Shown here in pieces: positions 13,240-17,499 of a DNA stretch of 17,499 nt. This DNA is from JAADCS01 sp964473735. Lineage in GTDB: Bacteria; Hydrothermota; Hydrothermia; LBFQ01. Made by a program: the position numbers and the translations under genes. The notes under the pieces were generated by a model. It ran no database searches. It was not told where the DNA came from and was given only the letters and a program-made list of their open reading frames with translations. Position 1 is the first letter of the stretch; each line of letters begins with the position of its first letter. The stretch lies in NCBI GenBank assembly GCA_964473735.1, contig CAYYQD010000030.1:1-17499 (forward strand), given 5' to 3'.

Positions 13240-14431
13240 CGGCAGAAAAGGAAGCACGTTTGGAGGAGGCTACACCTAAGAGTAGGGAGAGGGCGGCAAC
13301 GTGCACGTAGGTCGTGAAGACGGACGTGGATATGGAGATCACGATCAGGTCGGCGAGGAGCAGGATGAGAAAGGTGTTAAAGGGGCTAACCTCTCTCCGA
13401 AACAGGTGTAGGGACAGGTACAGGGCGTATCCGATCAGGATTAAAAAGACCATAAGTCCTACAGCGCCGTACTTCCACAGAAAGGTCACGTAGGCGTTAT
13501 CAACGAAGAGGAGCTTGCTCCCTTCCAACCCTCTGAGCATGTAGTCCGATATGGACCTACCGAAGAAGGGCTGCCATCCCCACCTCTCCATGGCGCTGGC
13601 GATGTCGTACTTGCGTACCATAACGGAGGGGTCCTCTCCCTTTCCTAAACGCGTGAAGATGGATAGAAAGCGGTTTAAAACGTACGTTATGAAGACGGGA
13701 CCTACGTACAGGGTGCCTAACGTCAGGACGCTACCCACCCCGGACGCTACCATTCCACCGATGGTGAGTAGCATGGACTTCAGGTTTCGGGCTCTACGAC
13801 TACCCCAGAGTAGTATCAGCAGGAGTACGAATACGGACAGGTAGGCCGTTCGGTTGCCGAAGAGTAAGAGAACGACGGAGGAGAGCAGGACGGTTCCCAG
13901 AAATATACCCTTCTTCCACAGAGGGCGTTCCCGGTTGAACATGTAGGTGCCGAAGGTTATACCGACGGGCGCGAAGAAGGCCGTCCGTGTTCCGAAGCGC
14001 AGTTGCATTCCAGCGTACATTATCATCTGATACGCGCTACTCAGGAAAACGAACAGGATACCCAGGGCGAACACGTAGGGTAGGTACCTCTCAAACGCCT
14101 TCCAGTCGGCCATCCTGCCTAAGAAGTAGGTAGAGTAGAGCATGGGTATAAGGTGGAGGGCTATCACCCTCCCTCCAAGGGACAGGGAGTACATAACCTC
14201 AAAAACGCTAAGCAGGAAAAAGGATACCATTATGGCGTCCATCAGGTCGTCCCCTTTACGGACACCGTTGGACGCTATTCCTGCTAAGGTTCCGAACCAC
14301 GATACGGCCAGAATAAAAGCGTAGTTCTTTGAGGCTACGAGTCCCGGGACGGAAGGGTCGTCGGGGTTGGCCATCACCCAGAAGAGGACGAAGAGGGCCA
14401 GAAAGGTTACGATCCGTCGTACGTTCCCCAT
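13235..14431 (-). CDS. O-antigen-ligase-like polytopic membrane protein
   Basis: A 398-residue inner-membrane protein with about ten to twelve hydrophobic segments. The pattern fits the Wzy_C/WaaL/O-antigen-ligase family: GNRTAYLSVFVLLLILL (192-208) with the usual Arg at the start of a helix, a long periplasmic loop (about 255-315) containing MVRKYDIASAMERWGWQPFFGRS, then DNAYVTFLWKYGAVGLMVFLILIG (311-334), which matches the hNxyl..lwe.G..G motif with Asp in place of His. Such enzymes join polysaccharide or glycan units to lipid A, lipids or proteins, or polymerise them. Which acceptor is used here cannot be said; no other glycan genes are in the window. It overlaps the upstream mutase gene by 25 bases and has no evident Shine-Dalgarno. 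Confidence 0.78.
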   Translation of the reverse strand: MGNVRRIVTFLALFVLFWVMANPDDPSVPGLVASKNYAFILAVSWFGTLAGIASNGVRKGDDLMDAIMVSFFLLSVFEVMYSLSLGGRVIALHLIPMLYSTYFLGRMADWKAFERYLPYVFALGILFVFLSSAYQMIMYAGMQLRFGTRTAFFAPVGITFGTYMFNRERPLWKKGIFLGTVLLSSVVLLLFGNRTAYLSVFVLLLILLWGSRRARNLKSMLLTIGGMVASGVGSVLTLGTLYVGPVFITYVLNRFLSIFTRLGKGEDPSVMVRKYDIASAMERWGWQPFFGRSISDYMLRGLEGSKLLFVDNAYVTFLWKYGAVGLMVFLILIGYALYLSLHLFRREVSPFNTFLILLLADLIVISISTSVFTTYVHVAALSLLLGVASSKRASFSAV

Positions 14432-15990
14432 ACTTCTCTAAGGGCGTCCGATATTTCGCCTAAGGTGGCCCTCGCCTTAACGCACTCAAACACGTAAGGT
14501 ACCAGATTTTCGCTCCTGCTCCGTGCAGCCTTCTGCAGGTCCTTCAGGGCTCTAACGTGCTCCTTTCCTCTGCCTCTCTTGTACCTCTTCACCCTCTCTA
14601 TCTGCCTCTCTATCTCCTCCTCCGGCAGTCTGAATATCTCTATGTCCGACCTCTCCGCTCCCTCGCTCTTGAAGGCGTTGACACCCACTATCACCCTTTC
14701 GCCTGCATCCACCTCCTTCTGATAGCGGTAGGCGGCTTCCTCTATCTCCCGCTGGAAGTACCTCCTCTTTACGGCCTCTACAGCCCCTCCTAAGGCGTCT
14801 ATCTTCTCAAGGTACTCCCATACCCTCTCCTCTATCTCGTCGGTTAGTTTCTCCACGAAGTAGGAGCCGGCGAGGGGGTCCACGGTGTCTGGCACGTCCG
14901 TCTCGTAGGCTATTATCTGCTGGGTACGGAGGGCCAGAAGTACAGACTCCTCCGTGGGTAGGGATAGGGCCTCGTCGTAGGAGTTGGTGTGCAGGCTCTG
15001 GGTACCGCCTAAGACGGCGGCTAAGGCCTCGTAGGCTGTACGCACGACGTTGTTCAGAGGCTCCTGGGCCGTCAGGGAGCTACCGGCCGTCTGGGTGTGG
15101 AAGCGGAGGCGCATGCTCTTGGGGTTTCTGGCACCGAACCTCTCCTTCATTATCCGGTACCATATCCTCCTCGCCGCTCTGAACTTGGCTATCTCCTCAA
15201 AGAAGGTTATCTGGGCGGAGAAGAAGAAGGATAGTCGGGCGGCGAAGGAATCCACGTCAAGGCCCCGGCGTCTCACCTCCTCAACGTAGGCTATGGCATC
15301 GGCGAAGGTAAAGGCCAGCTCCTGAACGGCCGTCGCTCCGGCCTCCCTGTAGTGGTATCCCGATATGGATATGGGGTTCCACTTGGGCATGTACCTGGCC
15401 GTAAACTCAATTATGTCCCCTGACAGCTTTACGGACTCGTCCACGGGGTAGATGTAGTTCCCGCGGGCGGCGAACTCCTTGAGCATGTCGTTCTGGAGGG
15501 TGCCCCTCAGTGTCTCCCTCTTCGCTCCCTTCTCCTCCGCGACCAAGGTATAGAAGGCCAGTAGTATAGAGGCCGTTGCGTTTATGGTCATGGAGGTGGA
15601 AACTTTCCCTTGATCTATCCCCTCAAACACCTCCCTTATGTCCTCTATCGTGGAGACGGATACCCCCACCTTCCCCACCTCGCCCTCGGCCATGGGATGG
15701 TCGGCGTCGTACCCCAGCTGCGTTGGCAGGTCAAAGGCAAGGGAGAGGCCCGTCTGACCCTGCGCCAGGAGGTACTTAAAGCGCTCGTTGGTCTGTCTGG
15801 CGGTACCGAATCCGGCGTACTGTCGCATCGTCCATAGCCTTCCCCTGTACATGTTAGGGTAGACGCCCCGCGTAAATGGGGGCTCTCCCGGACGACCCAG
15901 TTTCTCCTTGGGGTCAAAGTCCTTCAGGTCCTCTTCCGTGTAGAGTTCCTTTATCTCAATGCCGGAGGTGGTCACGTACTTCTTCTTCAT
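14407..15990 (-). CDS. methylmalonyl-CoA mutase, large (alpha) subunit
   Basis: A 527-residue catalytic TIM-barrel subunit of a B12-dependent acyl-CoA mutase that interconverts methylmalonyl-CoA and succinyl-CoA. The family core is intact: VYPNMYRGRLWTMRQYAGFG (43-62), GQTGLSLAFDLPTQLGYD (78-95), GTLQNDMLKEF, WNPISISGYHYREAGAT, and FHTQTAGSSLTAQEPLNN. Tyr58 in RQYAGF and His213 in SGYH match methylmalonyl-CoA mutase; isobutyryl- and hydroxyisobutyryl-CoA mutases differ at the Tyr position. The cobalamin-binding domain (DxHxxG) is not part of this protein, so a separate small B12 subunit must be encoded elsewhere. It is the first gene of the nine-gene block, with TAAAAT (16008-16013, minus) 17 bases before ATG. 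Confidence 0.95.
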   Translation of the reverse strand: MKKKYVTTSGIEIKELYTEEDLKDFDPKEKLGRPGEPPFTRGVYPNMYRGRLWTMRQYAGFGTARQTNERFKYLLAQGQTGLSLAFDLPTQLGYDADHPMAEGEVGKVGVSVSTIEDIREVFEGIDQGKVSTSMTINATASILLAFYTLVAEEKGAKRETLRGTLQNDMLKEFAARGNYIYPVDESVKLSGDIIEFTARYMPKWNPISISGYHYREAGATAVQELAFTFADAIAYVEEVRRRGLDVDSFAARLSFFFSAQITFFEEIAKFRAARRIWYRIMKERFGARNPKSMRLRFHTQTAGSSLTAQEPLNNVVRTAYEALAAVLGGTQSLHTNSYDEALSLPTEESVLLALRTQQIIAYETDVPDTVDPLAGSYFVEKLTDEIEERVWEYLEKIDALGGAVEAVKRRYFQREIEEAAYRYQKEVDAGERVIVGVNAFKSEGAERSDIEIFRLPEEEIERQIERVKRYKRGRGKEHVRALKDLQKAARSRSENLVPYVFECVKARATLGEISDALREVWGTYDGS

Positions 15991-16007
15991 ATCCGTAAAG
16001 GTTTGGG

Positions 16008-16013
16008 ATTTTA
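16008..16013 (-). promoter_or_regulatory. possible -10 box for the mutase block
   Basis: TAAAAT on the minus strand, 17 bases before the mutase ATG, giving a leader of about ten bases with no Shine-Dalgarno. It lies in the 101-base divergent gap shared with the sulfurtransferase promoter. Moderate match only. Confidence 0.35.
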
Positions 16014-16077
16014 AGGTCGTACCTCATGGGGAACCGTACTCCAAAAGCCGGAAAATCCTGACCTTTTATGTCGGGTT

Positions 16078-16083
16078 TATAAT
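16078..16083 (+). promoter_or_regulatory. -10 box for sulfurtransferase-iscU operon
   Basis: A perfect TATAAT ending eight bases before the ATG; the bases between are pyrimidines (CTCCCCCT) and contain no Shine-Dalgarno. This is one of the two clearest leaderless-type promoters in the window. Confidence 0.6.
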
Positions 16084-16091
16084 CTCCCCCT

Positions 16092-16937
16092 ATGAGGGAG
16101 AAGGTTATAGTTAGCACGGACTTCGTTCTGAAACATCTGAGGGATAGCAACGTCCGGGTGGTGGAGGTGAGTGAGGACGTCCTGCTTTATCACGACTGGC
16201 ACGTACCGGGGGCGGTGCAGGTGGTATGGGAGAGGGACGCCCAAAGACAGGACGTCAGGGACGTCGTGGATAGGAGAGGGTTTGAGAGGCTGATGTCCCG
16301 GCTCGGTATATCCAACGACACCACGGTGGTCCTCTACGGGGACAAGGCCAACTGGTGGGCCTGTTACTTCTTCTGGCTCATGAAGTATTACGGCCATAGG
16401 GACGTGAGGATAATGGACGGTGGCAGAAAGAGATGGGAGATGGAGGGTAAGCCGAAGAGCAAGGAGGTACCCACCTATCCGCCCACCAGGTACGTAGCCT
16501 CTCCACCTGACGAGGACGTGAGGGCCTACGCACAGGATATACTCCAGAGGTTGCTCCTCGGTGAGGACTTCGCCTTAGTGGATGTCAGGTCTCCGGACGA
16601 GTACTCCGGCAGGCTCCTGCACATGCCCGACTACCCGCAGGAGGGGGCACAACGAGGGGGACACATACCCGGCGCCATAAACGTCCCGTGGAGCCTGAAC
16701 GTCAACGAGGACTGGACCTTCAAGGGGGAGGAGGAGTTGAGGAAGCTGTACGAGGGAAGGGGTATAACGCCCGACCGGGAAATTATAACCTACTGCCGTA
16801 TAGGGGAGAGGTCCGCTCTCACGTGGTTCGTCCTCAAGTACCTGCTCGGGTATCCGGAGGTGCGCAACTACGACGGATCGTGGACGGAGTGGGGCAACAT
16901 GGTGAGGGTTCCTATAAGGAGGGGGGAGGAGCCTTGA
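16092..16937 (+). CDS. thiosulfate sulfurtransferase, two rhodanese domains
   Basis: A 281-residue sulfurtransferase with the usual tandem rhodanese layout. The first domain (about 5-125) is catalytically silent, with D84 in VLYGDKANWWA where a Cys would be. The second (about 145-280) has VDVRSPDEYSG, GGHIPGAINVPW and the active loop YCRIGERS with catalytic C235; CRIGERS is the form common in thiosulfate sulfurtransferases rather than mercaptopyruvate enzymes (CGSGVT). No signal peptide, so it is cytoplasmic. It would move sulfane sulfur from thiosulfate or a persulfide to an acceptor. Its TGA stop overlaps the TTG start of the IscU gene, so both proteins are made together, which suggests sulfur delivery to Fe-S cluster assembly. 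Confidence 0.94.
   Translation: MREKVIVSTDFVLKHLRDSNVRVVEVSEDVLLYHDWHVPGAVQVVWERDAQRQDVRDVVDRRGFERLMSRLGISNDTTVVLYGDKANWWACYFFWLMKYYGHRDVRIMDGGRKRWEMEGKPKSKEVPTYPPTRYVASPPDEDVRAYAQDILQRLLLGEDFALVDVRSPDEYSGRLLHMPDYPQEGAQRGGHIPGAINVPWSLNVNEDWTFKGEEELRKLYEGRGITPDREIITYCRIGERSALTWFVLKYLLGYPEVRNYDGSWTEWGNMVRVPIRRGEEP
16917..16931 (+). promoter_or_regulatory. Shine-Dalgarno deciding the IscU TTG start
   Basis: An AGGAGG-rich stretch ending in GGAGGAG (16925-16931), with GGAGG four bases before TTG at 16934. It lies inside the last codons of the sulfurtransferase and supports the non-ATG start. Confidence 0.6.
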
Positions 16938-17308
16938 ACTGGATCGTGGAGGAGCTCCTGTACCGGTACAGGCAGCCGAAGAACAGGGGCAAAGTAAAGG
17001 GGGAAGGGGTACTGACGGGGGCCTTTGGGAACCCCGGGTGCGGGGACGTGGTCAGGGTCTTCGTGAAGGTCAGGGATGGAAGGGTAGTTGAAGCAAGATT
17101 TGAGGGGGAGGGTTGCACCGTAAGTCAGGGTGTGGCCGATATGCTCATGGACAGGGTGAAAGGGATGAGCGTAGAGGAGGTTAGGGACCTTACTCTGGAG
17201 GACATCTCCGGTATGATAGGGGAAGAGCTGGTGAGGCTAAGGCCTAAGTGCAGTAGCGTAGCCCTGAACGCCCTCAAAGTGGCCCTTGGCCATCTTACTT
17301 CGGTGTAG
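16934..17308 (+). CDS. IscU/NifU-N-type Fe-S cluster assembly scaffold
   Basis: A 124-residue scaffold on which iron-sulfur clusters are built before transfer. It keeps the four ligand positions: C36 and D38 in GNPGCGD, C61 in FEGEGCTVSQGVADML, and C106 in LRPKCSSVALNAL. The PKNRGKV segment near the N-terminus is the usual family start. It lacks the IscU LPPVK motif (the segment before C106 reads ELVRLRPK), so it is closer to the SufU/NifU-like group, though shorter than SufU. I chose TTG at 16934 (read NWIVEELLYRYRQPKN) because it gives the family length, overlaps the upstream stop as TTGA and has a strong Shine-Dalgarno; the frame stays open far upstream inside the sulfurtransferase gene, but that part is a shadow. 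No cysteine desulfurase is next to it. Confidence 0.92.
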   Translation: MNWIVEELLYRYRQPKNRGKVKGEGVLTGAFGNPGCGDVVRVFVKVRDGRVVEARFEGEGCTVSQGVADMLMDRVKGMSVEEVRDLTLEDISGMIGEELVRLRPKCSSVALNALKVALGHLTSV

Positions 17309-17361
17309 AGACGTTCCGTTGGGATGCGTCCCCGCTTCTGCCGTTGGAACAACGCCCCAGA

Positions 17362-17499
17362 TCAACCCCCGAACACCCCCTTCACCTCCACCTCAAAACC
17401 CTTAAGGACCTCGCTCTTCACCCTGCCATCGCCCTCTGAGACGCTGTGAAGGTGATATTTGCCCTCTTTTAGAACCCACACCTCTATCGCCCTCTCCTC
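17362..17499 (-). CDS. C-terminal end of a Uma2-family nuclease-like protein (partial)
   Basis: An open frame enters from the right edge and ends at TGA 17362-17364, giving the last 45 residues (AIEVWVLKEGKYHLHSVSE, then RVKSEVLKGFEVEVKGVF). The pattern of a strand VEVW.L..GKY, a short charged turn, then SEVL.GFEV....VF is typical of the C-terminus of Uma2-family proteins (PD-(D/E)XK-fold putative endonucleases, common in multiple copies in cyanobacteria and thermophiles, function unclear). The catalytic part is outside the window. It is convergent with the IscU gene, 53 bases apart; the gap holds a small hairpin CGTTG-GAA-CAACG (17342-17354) without a T-run. Confidence 0.6.
   Translation of the reverse strand, partial: EERAIEVWVLKEGKYHLHSVSEGDGRVKSEVLKGFEVEVKGVFGG

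Noticed and set aside
16688..16933. N-terminal extension of the IscU gene in its long open frame
   Set aside because: It overlaps the well-conserved sulfurtransferase gene in another frame and encodes Gly/Arg-rich shadow sequence; family length and Shine-Dalgarno fit TTG 16934.

Overview
The window looks like a gene-dense stretch of chromosome from an uncultured, probably thermophilic, Gram-negative-type (diderm) bacterium. The diderm reading rests on beta-barrel-like proteins, an O-antigen-ligase-like membrane protein, MurC and a periplasmic YceI protein. The thermophile reading rests on coding strands very rich in purines, with Arg mostly AGG and many ATA, GAG and GGG codons. Most intergenic gaps are under 40 bases. 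I see no insertion sequence, CRISPR array, prophage or recognisable tRNA or rRNA. A candidate phylum such as Hydrothermae or WOR-3 would fit, but that placement is a guess.

Layout. (1) 1-330 is non-coding. (2) 331-3113, minus strand: a PafA-type alkaline phosphatase followed by a RibBA protein whose GTP cyclohydrolase II half has lost its catalytic signature. (3) 3158-4305, plus strand: a beta-barrel/TPR envelope protein translationally coupled to a stand-alone PUA-like RNA-binding protein. (4) 4302-4895, minus strand: an exported YceI protein. (5) 4923-5547: the largest gene-free stretch, with nested inverted repeats, a promoter-like box and a terminator-like hairpin, which is my best candidate for a structured RNA. 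(6) 5548-6909, plus strand: MurC. (7) 6913-15990, minus strand: a tightly packed nine-gene block, in transcription order mutase alpha subunit, O-antigen-ligase-like protein, rhodanese with a beta-sandwich tail, Rho, HAD hydrolase, unknown 115-residue protein, two barrel-like proteins, RecJ. (8) 16092-17308, plus strand: a two-domain thiosulfate sulfurtransferase translationally coupled to an IscU-type Fe-S scaffold. (9) 17362-17499, minus strand: the last codons of a Uma2-family nuclease-like gene.

Three lineage-level patterns run through the window. Several first genes have a -10 hexamer (TATAAT, TACAAT, TAGAAT) only 5-9 bases before the start codon and no Shine-Dalgarno, as expected for leaderless mRNAs, while Rho and IscU have strong Shine-Dalgarno sites. 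At three block junctions such a -10 box overlaps the upstream stop codon. Several apparently exported proteins begin with very short uncharged hydrophobic stretches instead of ordinary signal peptides. Gene ends converge with overlapping or nearly touching stop codons and almost no intrinsic terminators, which suits a cell relying on Rho.
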